Shown here in pieces: positions 17,974 through 26,955 of a stretch of DNA of 28,132 nt. Location: positions 1 to 28,132 of the forward strand of contig MCFE01000890.1 of the NCBI GenBank assembly GCA_002104905.1, written 5' to 3'. The number at the start of each line of letters is the position of its first letter. Within the stretch, counting starts at the first letter, position 1. This stretch comes from Basidiobolus meristosporus CBS 931.73. Taxonomy: Eukaryota; Basidiobolomycota; Basidiobolomycetes; Basidiobolales; Basidiobolaceae. The notes beneath the pieces were generated by a model that had not been told where the DNA came from, ran no database searches, and was given only the letters and a program-made list of their open reading frames with translations. The position numbers and the translations under genes are program-made.

Positions 17974-18915
17974 ATGGAATCGTTCATCGGTAGTCAATTG
18001 TTGACAGAGTTCACCGGCATAACAAACAATGAGGCCTACAAGAGGGCCTTCAATGACAGGGTTTTCCAAAGGGACGAGCGTACTGGCCATGTCATTGGAA
18101 ACGATCAGAGGGAACTGTTTACACCGTACTTGCTGGACTTTGTGAGCGGCAAGAAGGTCATTGTGGACTTGGGCGCCGGGGCCGGTGAACTTTTGGACGA
18201 CATTCATCCATACGTCTTGGAGTCCACCTTCTACATAGAAGAACCCAACCGCATGCTACTAAATGAATACATAGAGCGCTTGCGTCGCTACGATATCCAA
18301 CTAAGGGAGGCCAGTTCAAGCCCAGCACAGGAGTATTTGAAGAGGAAGGACAAGCAGAATTTTGCCGACTGCGTCCTATCGATTCACATGATATACCATT
18401 TGACCGATCTTACTGCTGAAGATGTCAACCCCGAGGCCGACCTGAAAGATTTTATTGTCCAGTTGTACGACTTGCTCGCGGACGGCGGCGGCATATTCCT
18501 GGTGTACGCCGACATGGAGAAAGCCTTTGCAGGAAAGGTTGCTGCTAGTTACTTCGCCACCCATGGGCAGAAACACCACCATTCCAACTTGCTTAGACTC
18601 TACAGAACCCGGAATGAGGTGCTTCAGGAGCGAGGGATTCTCCCTGTATTACAATCGCTGTACCCTCGTGATAAGATTACCATGAGCTCAGTTGTATGTA
18701 ACAGCAGGTTCTACGGAGATAGTGTCGATGACTTGGCTGCTATGAGCTTGGTTGGGGAGTTGATCGAATCCAATGATGAACCGTTTGACGTGAGAAAGCT
18801 CCAACACGCACTCAACATGCTTCATAATCCTCAGAGCGATATCAAGCTGGGCAAGAGAGCGGGCATGTGGAGTGCAAACGAGGAGCAAGTGGTCTGTATT
18901 ATCAATAAAAACTAA
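17974..18915 (+). CDS. SAM-dependent methyltransferase-like protein, 313 aa
   Basis: A single exon. ATG 17974 is chosen; five more in-frame codons upstream begin with TTG and not ATG. Residues 61-74 (VIVDLGAGAGEL) are motif I of class I methyltransferases, the SAM-binding loop. YIEEPN about 20 residues later supplies the acidic residues that would hold the SAM ribose. CVLSIHMIYHL resembles motif IV and LLADGGGIFLVYAD motif V/VI. Overall it looks like the histamine-N-methyltransferase-type fold seen in stand-alone small-molecule methyltransferases; the substrate is unknown. No signal peptide or membrane segment, so it is probably cytosolic. AATAAA at 18904-18909 lies inside the coding sequence just before the stop. 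The neighbouring gene converges on it with 132 bp between the stop codons. Confidence 0.8.
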   Translation: MESFIGSQLLTEFTGITNNEAYKRAFNDRVFQRDERTGHVIGNDQRELFTPYLLDFVSGKKVIVDLGAGAGELLDDIHPYVLESTFYIEEPNRMLLNEYIERLRRYDIQLREASSSPAQEYLKRKDKQNFADCVLSIHMIYHLTDLTAEDVNPEADLKDFIVQLYDLLADGGGIFLVYADMEKAFAGKVAASYFATHGQKHHHSNLLRLYRTRNEVLQERGILPVLQSLYPRDKITMSSVVCNSRFYGDSVDDLAAMSLVGELIESNDEPFDVRKLQHALNMLHNPQSDIKLGKRAGMWSANEEQVVCIINKN

Positions 18916-18995
18916 ACTCGAAACACGGCAGAGGCTTCTAACCATGACCGAGGCAACATCAAGAAATAAGCAACATGCATTGTTTTGAGATCTGC

Positions 18996-19001
18996 TTTAT
19001 T
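18996..19001 (-). terminator. Poly(A) signal of the minus-strand gene
   Basis: TTTATT on the plus strand is AATAAA on the minus strand, 47 bp past the stop at 19048. It lies within 90 bp of the methyltransferase stop, so the two 3' UTRs probably overlap. Confidence 0.5.
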
Positions 19002-19047
19002 CTGGACGTCGGCGGAGAGTGGCACAAGGATGTGTGAAGCCCTCCTT

Positions 19048-20219
19048 TCATGCCACAACGAACTCTGCATGCCTATTCATCAACTGGCAGCCTAGCTCGT
19101 GGAACCACCTCCTGATGGCCAATTTGTCCTCTTGGCTGAATTGAGGCTTGCAGATTTTCCAGCAGTGATCGAGGTGGGCTTGAGGCATTCCCCACGAACT
19201 CAGTAAAGGCTTCCAGTATCTCACTTCGAATAGTTCGTGCTCATCATCGTCAAGTCTTAGCTTCGTACATGGTGGTGGATAGATTGACCGGTGGAACGCA
19301 GAGATCCATTTAGCCTTCAGGAAGGACAGTAAATGAATGGAGGCCGAATTCATGTCAGATATACAGTGGTCAAAGTCAGCCGCAAAGTACGGGTCGCTAA
19401 AAAACTCTCGCAGTCCAGGGTATTCCAAGGTGGAGGCCAGGCAATGAGCAAAACCGACCTAGTATAATTTATCTTAGCTGAACGAAGAGGTGGTGGTACC
19501 ACGAGGAGCCCCTCGTACCTGTTCAAAATACAACGATGGCTCGAAGAACGCTTGCAAATGCTTCAAGTCATGGATCATAAATCCGACCACATCCCGGCTT
19601 TCGTATGGTGGGTAAGTGTCAGTAAGAATCTGCTCCAGTTCGGTGGCTTTCAAAAAGCAAGTTACTATTCTTGAGCCTTCGGCTTGGAATTTTAGGACCC
19701 GCACTGCCGAAGGGATGTGAAACAATAAATGGATTGTAGGTGAGCCTAGAGCTGGATGATCGGTTAGCGCAAGTGATGGTAAAAAGAACCGCCGCATTTC
19801 TTACCCAAATTGACGATCGCTTGATTAACATAACGCTCTACTCCGTAGACTGCTGCGTATTTGAATACATCCGTAAAGGTCAACTCCTTTTCGGAATCAC
19901 CTTTTGGTAGCATTTTTCGAAGTCTTGAGAGATCTTGTGGCGAGATTCCCAGCTCATCTTGATATTTACATAATGAGGCGGCAGTAGCGTTCTGCATCTC
20001 TGGATACAACCAAGAAAGCTCATACTCAATGGTTGGGTTCAGTTTACCAGTAAGCCATTTGTTGGGTCGTTTGTTGGCAGTAAATAGGATAATGTATGCC
20101 GAAATAAACTCGGAAACTGTCAAGGAGCCATTTTTAAACTCAGCTCGAAATGTCTGCAATGTCGCAGCAAGCTCTTGTGTATTTTTCCTTGGCTCAACCT
20201 GGAAATGATTCTTGGCCAT
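19048..20219 (-). CDS. Uncharacterised 352-aa protein with COQ4-like HDxxHx11E motif, three exons
   Basis: Exons on the minus strand are 20219-19805, 19751-19519 and 19458-19048. The introns of 53 and 60 bp begin GTAAGA and GTACGA, end CCAG and CTAG, and hold CTAAC and CTAAG branch sites. Phases fit and splicing gives 1059 nt. I do not recognise the family. Residues 197-216 read MIHDLKHLQAFFEPSLYFEQ: H199-D200-x-x-H203-x11-E215 has exactly the spacing of the zinc motif of COQ4, a ubiquinone biosynthesis protein. The rest does not look like COQ4, and the motif ends at the exon 2/3 border. The protein is mostly helical with no signal peptide or membrane span. It could be a metal-binding enzyme; that is inference. 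No in-frame ATG upstream is better. Confidence 0.7.
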
Positions 20220-20335
20220 CGGAGTTTACAGTTGAAATCCACATGAACATTCAATTTCCTTATTTTAATATTTTTGGGAAATCGAGTAAATTATGCAATT
20301 TTGCTACCGAAGAGGAGCAAAAAAGATTGATCCAG

Positions 20336-20560
20336 CTAAAGTGGCAGTGAAGGCTTAGCGGTATCGACTACGGATACTGTCTTCTCATCCGTGGTAAATA
20401 TTTTACCTACATCATCTGTCACTGCTTTCAGCTTTCTACTGCAACTACCATAGGGCCTGACCAGAATCAGTATACATTCCACCAATTCCGAACGCCTCTT
20501 GCAAATATACTTCGAAATCTTTGGTTTTCCCGCAAAATGTTTACACGTGCTATTTCTGAA
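20336..20560 (-). other. Coding-like minus-strand stretch without an ATG
   Basis: 74 codons stay open between TGA (20563-20561) and TAG (20338-20336). The translation (...KPKISKYICKRRSELVEC...) looks coding in composition but has no ATG and matches nothing I know. It could be a fragment of a neighbouring gene or chance. Confidence 0.2.
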
Positions 20561-20609
20561 TCATCTATAATAGAATGATCCATCTGCCCCTATTCCATGG
20601 CTGGACAAA

Positions 20610-20735
20610 TCAGGCTTATCAAACCAAACTCGATTGAACTAGACAGTCGTTGAGCGTCCTGATTTGGTCATCAAAACTAAAGGTTTTTTATTGCCACATA
20701 TGGTTATTTTATCATGGCTTCTTTTTTCTATATAA
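20610..20735 (+). promoter_or_regulatory. Promoter of ammonium transporter gene 1
   Basis: TATATAA at 20729-20735, 58 bp before the ATG. TTATC (GATAA on the other strand) at 20616-20620 and 20709-20713 are potential sites for GATA factors, which control ammonium permease genes in fungi under nitrogen limitation. The role is inferred from that known regulation. Confidence 0.45.
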
Positions 20736-20792
20736 TTGCGGGTTCGCGCAAATCGTCGTACAGTTAGAACGTTAATTTGTGAACATTTTGCG

Positions 20793-22394
20793 ATGGATCT
20801 GAACGTTGCTTCCCCCATCAACCACGGAGATAACGCGTGGATGCTCACATCCACTGCCCTAGTCTTCATCATGTGCCTCGGTCTCGGGTTCTTCTATGGT
20901 GGTCTTGCCAGAACTAATCACACCCTCTCCCTCATGTTCCTCATGATGATCTCCACCTGTGTGGTCACCATCCAGTGGTACTTCTGGGGATACTCTCTCA
21001 CCTACAGTGTCACTACGAACAACAACTTCATCGGTAATCTGCACCATATCATTGCCCGCCATGTCGACAATGTGCCTCATCCCAACGCCCCCACCATTCC
21101 CGGTGGAACCTACTTCATCTACCAGTGCATGTTCGCAATCATCACTCCAGCCCTTGCCTTCGGATCTACCGCTGAGCGTATGAAGATCGGACCTGTTGTG
21201 ATCTTCTTGTTCGTCTGGTCCACCTTGGTGTACAACGTGATTGCCATGTGGGTGTGGAACCCTAAGGGTTGGTTGTACAAGCTTGGTGTTCACGATTTCG
21301 CCGGTGGTATTGCTGTGCATCTTGGATCAGGAGCTGCCGCTGGAGCCTACGCCCTTTTGATCGGTGACAGAAAGGATTATAGCAAGCACGGTCACTTCAC
21401 TCCCAACAACGTTGCCTTTGTATTCTTGGGTACCGCCTTCTTGTGGTTCGGATGGTTCGGCTTCAACGGAGGAAGTGAAGGAGCTGCCGACGGAAGAGCC
21501 GCCAACGCTGTCATCGTCACTCACATTGCCGGAGCTGTTGGCGGAGCCGTCTGGGTCTACATCGACTTCCTTCGTACCAAGAAGTGGTCGTTGGTCGGTA
21601 TCTGTACTGGAGCTGTTGCTGGTCTTGCCACCATCACTCCCGCATCCGGATTCGTCACCCCCAGTTCTTCTTTGGCTTTCGGATTCTTCGGAGCCATTAT
21701 TTGCTACGCATGTGTCTTGTACAAGAACATCTTGTTCCCCTTCGATGATTGCCTCGATGTGTTCGCCGTCCATTACGTGAGTGGTATCGTAGGTACTTTC
21801 ATGAACGGTATCTTTGCCGAGCAAGCAGTCATTGCTATGGGATATCCCCCAGGTGCCACCAATGTTCCCCTCGGTGGCTGGTTCGACAGACACTGGATCC
21901 AGTTGCCCATCCAAATGGCTGGTATTGGAGCAGCTTCCGTTTGGTCCTTCGGAATGACCTATCTTATTCTTTGGGTGATGCTTAAGTGCGGACTTCGTCT
22001 CCGTCTCCGCGATGATGAGGAAGATCTTGGTACCGATCTTGCCATTTTGGGAGAAACTGCCTACGGATTCATGGAGCCTGCTCATGGTCATGGTCATGAC
22101 CCCGAAAAGGGCGAGAAAATGACCAGTGCTCCCGAACAAATGGAAGCAGTCCCCGAATTACCTAATATCGTTCCAATTTCGTCCAACTCGGAAGTAGCTG
22201 AAGTTGCAGCTGCAGCCAAGGCCGAACGTAACTCTATGATCGGAATGGCCAGTGGTTCAATTGCTCGTCTATCGACCGGCTCCATAACCCAAATTCAGAA
22301 AACACCTGAAGGAGAATCCTCCACTTCCGCCACGGAAGTAGCGGTCGTCTCCACCCCTAGTGCAGAAGAAACTCCAGCTGAAGAAACTCAGTAG
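20793..22394 (+). CDS. Ammonium transporter (Amt/MEP family), copy 1, 533 aa
   Basis: A plasma-membrane channel for ammonium uptake. ATG 20793 is chosen because it matches the start of copy 2 (MDLNVAS); the open frame upstream begins with a non-ATG codon. Family marks in order: FFYGGLARTNHT, the gate segment FAIITPALAFGSTAERM, NPKGWL, signature DFAGGIAVHLGSGAAAGA (D168, H176), FLWFGWFGFNGGSEG and VHYVSGIVGTFMNG (H327). Both twin histidines of the pore are present, as in Mep2-type proteins, whereas Mep1/Mep3-type proteins have Glu at the first. About 11 membrane spans are expected. A cytosolic tail of about 110 residues begins HGHGHD and is Ser/Thr/Glu-rich. No introns. Gene 2 lies 797 bp downstream in the same orientation and is about 98% identical over the core. 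Confidence 0.95.
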   Translation: MDLNVASPINHGDNAWMLTSTALVFIMCLGLGFFYGGLARTNHTLSLMFLMMISTCVVTIQWYFWGYSLTYSVTTNNNFIGNLHHIIARHVDNVPHPNAPTIPGGTYFIYQCMFAIITPALAFGSTAERMKIGPVVIFLFVWSTLVYNVIAMWVWNPKGWLYKLGVHDFAGGIAVHLGSGAAAGAYALLIGDRKDYSKHGHFTPNNVAFVFLGTAFLWFGWFGFNGGSEGAADGRAANAVIVTHIAGAVGGAVWVYIDFLRTKKWSLVGICTGAVAGLATITPASGFVTPSSSLAFGFFGAIICYACVLYKNILFPFDDCLDVFAVHYVSGIVGTFMNGIFAEQAVIAMGYPPGATNVPLGGWFDRHWIQLPIQMAGIGAASVWSFGMTYLILWVMLKCGLRLRLRDDEEDLGTDLAILGETAYGFMEPAHGHGHDPEKGEKMTSAPEQMEAVPELPNIVPISSNSEVAEVAAAAKAERNSMIGMASGSIARLSTGSITQIQKTPEGESSTSATEVAVVSTPSAEETPAEETQ

Positions 22395-23130
22395 TTTAAT
22401 GTGGAGTACCTCCTTGTACACTCAGGAATAGTTCAAGCTTAGAGAACGTTCCCGGACAGATATTCAATCTCTTTATTCAATGTAATATTTTTATGAACGC
22501 GTCGTTTCTTTCGGATACATATATAGATACCTAATAAAGTACTCATGAAAACAAATCACTCCCCCATTTTCCATCACAGAATTCCATCTATCAACAACTC
22601 TTCTGCAAGAACTAAGGCTATGTAAATGTTTCAGTTACTTGCATATTTCCATATTTACTTTGCTTTGAACAAAGTCGTGGGATGGAGTAAACAACCATGT
22701 GTTTTACCCCCTTTTCCGCGACCTAGGAACGACACCACTCCCACCATCCAGATCAACATGGCAAATGCAAATTGAGTAGCACTTTCTAAGATCAATCAAG
22801 TCCCAAAATCGGCTAATGAGCAGAGGGATATCTACCAAATCGCAATCCCGGTACCGATTTCTGATTAATACATTCGAATTGGAAACATCCAATAATTACC
22901 AAGTTCCAAATAAATTTCCATTTCACATTTTGGGAAAAAATTCTGTTTAGATTCGGATCTCGGATGCGATTGATTGGCCAATGCTTCGTTGTGAGGAAGG
23001 TTCTTTAAGCAAAAGTAAGAGTGCGGAAGGTCTTGATAACAGTTGAGTTCAAATAACAGTCTAGAAGGAAGCCACATTCCTTTTTCATGTTGAGGTACGG
23101 CCACCTTCTGTTGCAACATTTCTTTACCAT
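22395..23130. other. Spacer between the two ammonium transporter genes
   Basis: It holds the 3' UTR of copy 1 (AATAAA at 22533-22538) and the upstream region of copy 2 (GATAA at 23035-23039). It shows no similarity by eye to the flanks of copy 1, and no gene is seen. Confidence 0.7.
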
Positions 23131-23135
23131 GAATG

Positions 23136-23143
23136 TATAAATA
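23136..23143 (+). promoter_or_regulatory. TATA box of ammonium transporter gene 2
   Basis: TATAAATA, 49 bp before the ATG at 23192. The sequence around it is unrelated to the copy 1 promoter, so the copies can be regulated differently. Confidence 0.5.
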
Positions 23144-23191
23144 TCGGCTGTGAAAGCGTCAAGTGAAGTTCACGTCAAGTTTGATACAACA

Positions 23192-24757
23192 ATGGACCTG
23201 AACGTAGCCTCCGTCGTCAACCATGGCGATAACGCGTGGATGCTCACATCCACTGCCCTAGTCTTCATCATGTGCCTCGGTCTCGGGTTCTTCTATGGTG
23301 GTCTTGCCAGAACTAATCACACCCTCTCCCTCATGTTCCTCATGATGATCTCCACCTGCGTGGTCACCATCCAGTGGTACTTCTGGGGATACTCTCTCAC
23401 CTACAGTGTCACTACGAACAACAACTTCATCGGTAATCTGCACCATATCATTGCCCGCCATGTTGGCAATGAGCCTCATCCCAACGCCCCCACCATTCCC
23501 AGTGGAACCTACTTCATCTACCAGTGCATGTTCGCAATCATCACTCCAGCCCTTGCCTTCGGATCTACCGCTGAGCGTATGAAGATCGGACCTGTTGTGA
23601 TCTTCTTGTTCGTCTGGTCCACCTTGGTGTACAACGTGATTGCCATGTGGGTGTGGAACCCTAAGGGTTGGTTGTACCAACTTGGTGTTCACGATTTCGC
23701 CGGCGGTATTGCTGTGCATCTTGGATCAGGAGCTGCCGCTGGAGCCTACGCCCTTTTGATCGGTGACAGAAAGGATTATAGCAAGCACGGTCACTTCACT
23801 CCCAACAACGTTGCCTTTGTGTTCTTGGGTACCGCGTTCTTGTGGTTCGGATGGTTCGGCTTCAACGGAGGAAGTGAAGGAGCTGCTGACGGAAGAGCCG
23901 CCAACGCTGTCATCGTCACTCACATTGCCGGAGCTGTTGGTGGAGCCGTCTGGGTCTACATCGACTTCCTTCGTACCAAGAAGTGGTCGTTGGTCGGTAT
24001 CTGTACTGGAGCTGTTGCTGGTCTTGCTACCATCACTCCCGCATCCGGATTCGTCACCCCCAGCTCTTCTTTGGCTTTCGGATTCTTCGGAGCCATTATT
24101 TGCTACGTCTGTGTCTTGTACAAGAACATCTTGTTCCCCTTCGATGATTGCCTCGATGTGTTCGCCGTCCATTACGTGAGTGGTATCGTAGGTACTTTCA
24201 TGAACGGTATCTTTGCCGAGCAAGCAGTCATTGCTATGGGATATCCCCCAGGTGCCACCAATGTTCCCCTCGGTGGCTGGTTCGACAGACACTGGATCCA
24301 GTTGCCCATCCAAATGGCCGCTATTGCCGCATCCTCTGTCTGGTCCTTCGGAATGACCTATCTTATTCTTTGGGTGATGCTTAAGTGCGGACTTCGTCTC
24401 CGTCTCCGCGATGATGAGGAAGATCTTGGTACCGATCTTGCCATTTTGGGAGAAACTGCCTACGGATTCATGGAGCCTGCTCATGGTCATGGTCATGGAC
24501 ACGACGCCGAAAAGGGCGAGAAAATGACTAGTGCGCCTGAACAAATGGCCACCGCTGAAGAGATTCCTACCATCGTTCCCATTAACGCCACTCCCGAAGA
24601 GGTGCCTGCCGTTGCTCCCGTTAACACCACTCCCGAGGAGGTACCCGTCGTTGATTCCGTTAACACCACTCCCGAAGAGGTACCTGCCATTGTTCCTGTT
24701 AACTCCACTCCTGAAGAAGCTGCACCTGCTTCCTCTACTCCCGAGGAGGAACGTTAA
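23192..24757 (+). CDS. Ammonium transporter (Amt/MEP family), copy 2, 521 aa
   Basis: Same protein core as copy 1, with the same signature motifs and twin histidines at the same residue numbers. Differences are few: VGNEPHPNAPTIPSG for VDNVPHPNAPTIPGG, K/Q near the signature, A/V, and a cluster (MAAIAASSVWS for MAGIGAASVWS). ATG 23192 follows a non-ATG open stretch. After HGHGHGHD the C-terminal tail is unlike that of copy 1: it consists of 13-residue repeats of the type N(T/A)TPEEVPxxxxV. Near identity in the core, including synonymous sites, with unrelated flanks and tails points to recent gene conversion or strong homogenisation. Codon use is biased to C-ending codons, as in highly expressed genes. 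Confidence 0.95.
   Translation: MDLNVASVVNHGDNAWMLTSTALVFIMCLGLGFFYGGLARTNHTLSLMFLMMISTCVVTIQWYFWGYSLTYSVTTNNNFIGNLHHIIARHVGNEPHPNAPTIPSGTYFIYQCMFAIITPALAFGSTAERMKIGPVVIFLFVWSTLVYNVIAMWVWNPKGWLYQLGVHDFAGGIAVHLGSGAAAGAYALLIGDRKDYSKHGHFTPNNVAFVFLGTAFLWFGWFGFNGGSEGAADGRAANAVIVTHIAGAVGGAVWVYIDFLRTKKWSLVGICTGAVAGLATITPASGFVTPSSSLAFGFFGAIICYVCVLYKNILFPFDDCLDVFAVHYVSGIVGTFMNGIFAEQAVIAMGYPPGATNVPLGGWFDRHWIQLPIQMAAIAASSVWSFGMTYLILWVMLKCGLRLRLRDDEEDLGTDLAILGETAYGFMEPAHGHGHGHDAEKGEKMTSAPEQMATAEEIPTIVPINATPEEVPAVAPVNTTPEEVPVVDSVNTTPEEVPAIVPVNSTPEEAAPASSTPEEER
24580..24735 (+). repeat. 39-bp coding repeat in the tail of ammonium transporter 2
   Basis: Four units coding for (I/V)N(A/T/S)TPEEVP plus four variable residues. 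The last unit is altered and followed by STPEEER. Units differ at synonymous positions, so the repeat is not brand new. The tail is cytosolic; in Mep2 proteins the C-terminal tail has a regulatory role. Confidence 0.85.
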
Positions 24758-25550
24758 AGTTCGATAGACCTATATCTCTATCTCCATTCTGGAATGTATA
24801 TTCAATTTAACTAGATAATAGAGTAATTTATACCGACACCTATTTCCGTACATTGATTGTTGATGAAAACTTTGAAACCAATAAATCGTAGTACTTTATG
24901 GACGTGCCTGATACCACTCTCTATTCGACAATCCCACGGGCCGCCAGTGGGTTACGCTCAGTATTTGGATGTATCGGCACCGTCCAAGATAGGTACAGCC
25001 GTAGATAAAGAATTGTTTGCAGAACCTACGGATTGTTCTGTTGGGAACAATCTTGGGAAAGCGTATAACCGGAGCGCTAGGTATTCGCAAAGGAGCTTAC
25101 TACTTATGGGAAGGTATCTTATCTAATTGACTGAATTGACTAAGCCTCCCCCCAAATATTCCCCTACAAATGGCTTGGGACGTACTTGAAATCCACGCGA
25201 TTAGTGCTTCCGGGAAATAGTATTGCAAGCAAATTTTTGGCAATTATTAGATGCCTTTTTCGAAGAATGTCTTAAAAAGGCCCTTTGATCCAACTGACAA
25301 AAATGTTCTGGTATGAGCTGCTAGGGAAAGGTCTGCTTCGTATGAATTCACTCCAAAAGGCTCATTCCGAAATGGTTGCCTCTCTACTAAGACACATGGT
25401 TTCGGGAATCGAGTATTGACTGATGGCTTCCAATCAGGGGCAGGCCGCTCGTCACATGATCTTCTGCGTTACCCCACCTTATTTCACCGAATTTTCCAAC
25501 TTTGTAAGGTTGAAATTTTATTTTAGATAACAACAAAGTCAATCTTTCAT
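24758..25550. other. Intergenic stretch
   Basis: AATAAA at 24880-24885 is the likely poly(A) signal of copy 2. A 38-codon ATG frame starts near 25302 (MFWYELLGKG) but has no support. I see nothing else. Confidence 0.5.
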
Positions 25551-26715
25551 ATGGGAAAGCACAAGGGGAAAGAATTTGGAGGTGGCGGAATATTTGACGC
25601 ATTTGTAAACAATCTCCCAAATACAAGTCAAGGTTGGTACTCGATCTGGCCGCCATCCTGAACCAGTCTTGGTTTTAACCTATTTGGTCAACTCGCTTTA
25701 GGCTCTTCCAATGGAGAAGTCTCTTTTCCGGACAGCATGGTACGGCTCGTTCGGGGCGTCCCTTTTTGCACTACACCAAGAGGCTAATGCGGTTTGACGC
25801 TTCCCGTAGAAAGCATCCACTCTGTTGGAGCAAATCGCTTCCGAGAGAAGTTGGAACCGTAAGGATGTCAACGATGATTTGACCATACTAGAGAAACATC
25901 GACTATATGCGGTTCGAGATTTGAGGGATCTCAGCGAAGAGAGCTGGAAGGTAAGCGAAGTTGAAGAAAGGGTTGGGATTTCACACTGGAGCGTACAAAC
26001 TCACCATATCGACACGTCTATTCAACCCGCGCGAATAGGTGATCGAACTTCTACCACTTGTCAAGGATTTGCTAAAGAAATCCATCCAGATCGGATTGGC
26101 CAAACCAGGTACGAAACAAATCCTCTTCATTCGACCTAGTGTGTCCCAGATCCTCATATCTATCCATCAGAGGAGGAGTATCGGCGATTGAAGATCGAGA
26201 AAAAGATCAAGAAAAAGCAAAAGAAAATGGAGAAGCGCTTGGCAAGGGAGGGGTTGCGCTCGCAGGAACCAGGGAATGGAAGCGAGGCCAAGCTGGCGGA
26301 GAGTATGAGTTCCAGCTCCAGCAGTTCTTCCGAAGAGGAGATCAGCGAATCCCCCAGCAACAAGAATGCTGGTTTGGTAAAAGTAGACAACCCAAACCAA
26401 AATAGACTCAAGTATCTCCCCGGACCCGGCCGTATTCAGGCCAATGGCAACCGTATCAGAGTGTCGGCGGGCAATGGACAGGTATACGAAGTGGATAGAT
26501 ACTGCCCACATAAGAGGGTCGATCTTTCCTCCAAGGTAATCCACCAGCACAAACGCCACCCGTTCCGAAGTACTAACACTCACCTCGAACAGGGAATTGT
26601 CGTTGGAAACAATCTGATCTGCTCCAAGCACAACTGGAGCTTCTCGTTGGACCGCGGAGGTCAATGCACTCAAAACAGTAGCAGCATTCATGCTTGCGCT
26701 GTCAACGATTGGTAA
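25551..26715 (+). CDS. SAM-like plus Rieske [2Fe-2S] domain protein, six exons, 279 aa
   Basis: Exons are 25551-25632, 25702-25739, 25810-25950, 26039-26108, 26150-26535 and 26593-26715 (840 nt, phases fit). Branch sites include TTAAC, CTAAT and TACTAAC. Residues about 58-106 (DLTILEKHRLYAVRDLRDLSEESWKVIELLPLVKDLL) form a small helical, SAM-like region. Then come a lysine-rich helix (IEKKIKKKQKKMEKR), a Ser/Glu run, and from about 190 a Rieske domain: C229-P-H231-x17-C249-S-K-H252, the exact ligand pattern of a [2Fe-2S] cluster. There is no membrane anchor or signal peptide. It is probably a soluble electron-transfer or ferredoxin-like protein; the partner is unknown. The first three exon borders are less certain than the last three. 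Confidence 0.7.
26536..26592 (+). other. 57-bp intron inside the Rieske motif, readable in frame
   Basis: GTAATC...TACTAACACTCACCTCGAACAG. Its length is a multiple of three and it has no stop, so it reads through as coding. Splicing restores the 17-residue spacing between the Rieske ligand pairs; retention would make it 36. Confidence 0.85.
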
Positions 26716-26772
26716 TGTGTGGGTGGAATCTTGCATCTTTTGTATATTAACAGCCACCGTGTTATATCCCAC

Positions 26773-26778
26773 AATAAA
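26773..26778 (+). terminator. Poly(A) signal of the Rieske protein gene
   Basis: AATAAA, 58 bp past the stop codon; a short AATCC repeat follows at 26799-26818. Confidence 0.5.
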
Positions 26779-26955
26779 TCCCACTTCTGTAAACATAAAT
26801 CCAATCCAATCCAATCCCATTGTACGCTAGACATGACGGTGTGATCTGCCTGTCATTCAGGTGGTATGCTGACATGATGTGATCTCAACGTCATCTATCT
26901 CAATAAATATGTGGCTTACGAGTAAAGCCAAAGGAATCCATTTCCTTCCCAAAAA

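Noticed and set aside
19459-19518. Reading the three minus-strand frames at 19048-20219 as three separate small genes
   Set aside because: The joins have proper splice and branch sites, phases fit, and the spliced product is one continuous protein.
20736-20792. N-terminal extension of ammonium transporter 1 (and 23150-23191 for copy 2)
   Set aside because: They begin with non-ATG codons and differ between the copies, whereas the ATGs at 20793 and 23192 give the same MDLNVAS start; a TATA box ends at 20735.
21327-22139. Long minus-strand open frame (270 codons) antisense to ammonium transporter 1, and its twin at 23726-24544
   Set aside because: These are mirror frames caused by the strong codon bias of the transporter genes; the translations are Ser/Gly/Glu-rich without domains.
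24857-25126. 89-codon frame after ammonium transporter 2
   Set aside because: No recognisable domain, lies over the AATAAA and 3' UTR of the transporter, composition not convincing.
26536-26592. Coding interpretation of the in-frame segment KVIHQHKRHPF...
   Set aside because: It has GT...AG ends and a TACTAAC branch site, and its removal restores the Rieske spacing.
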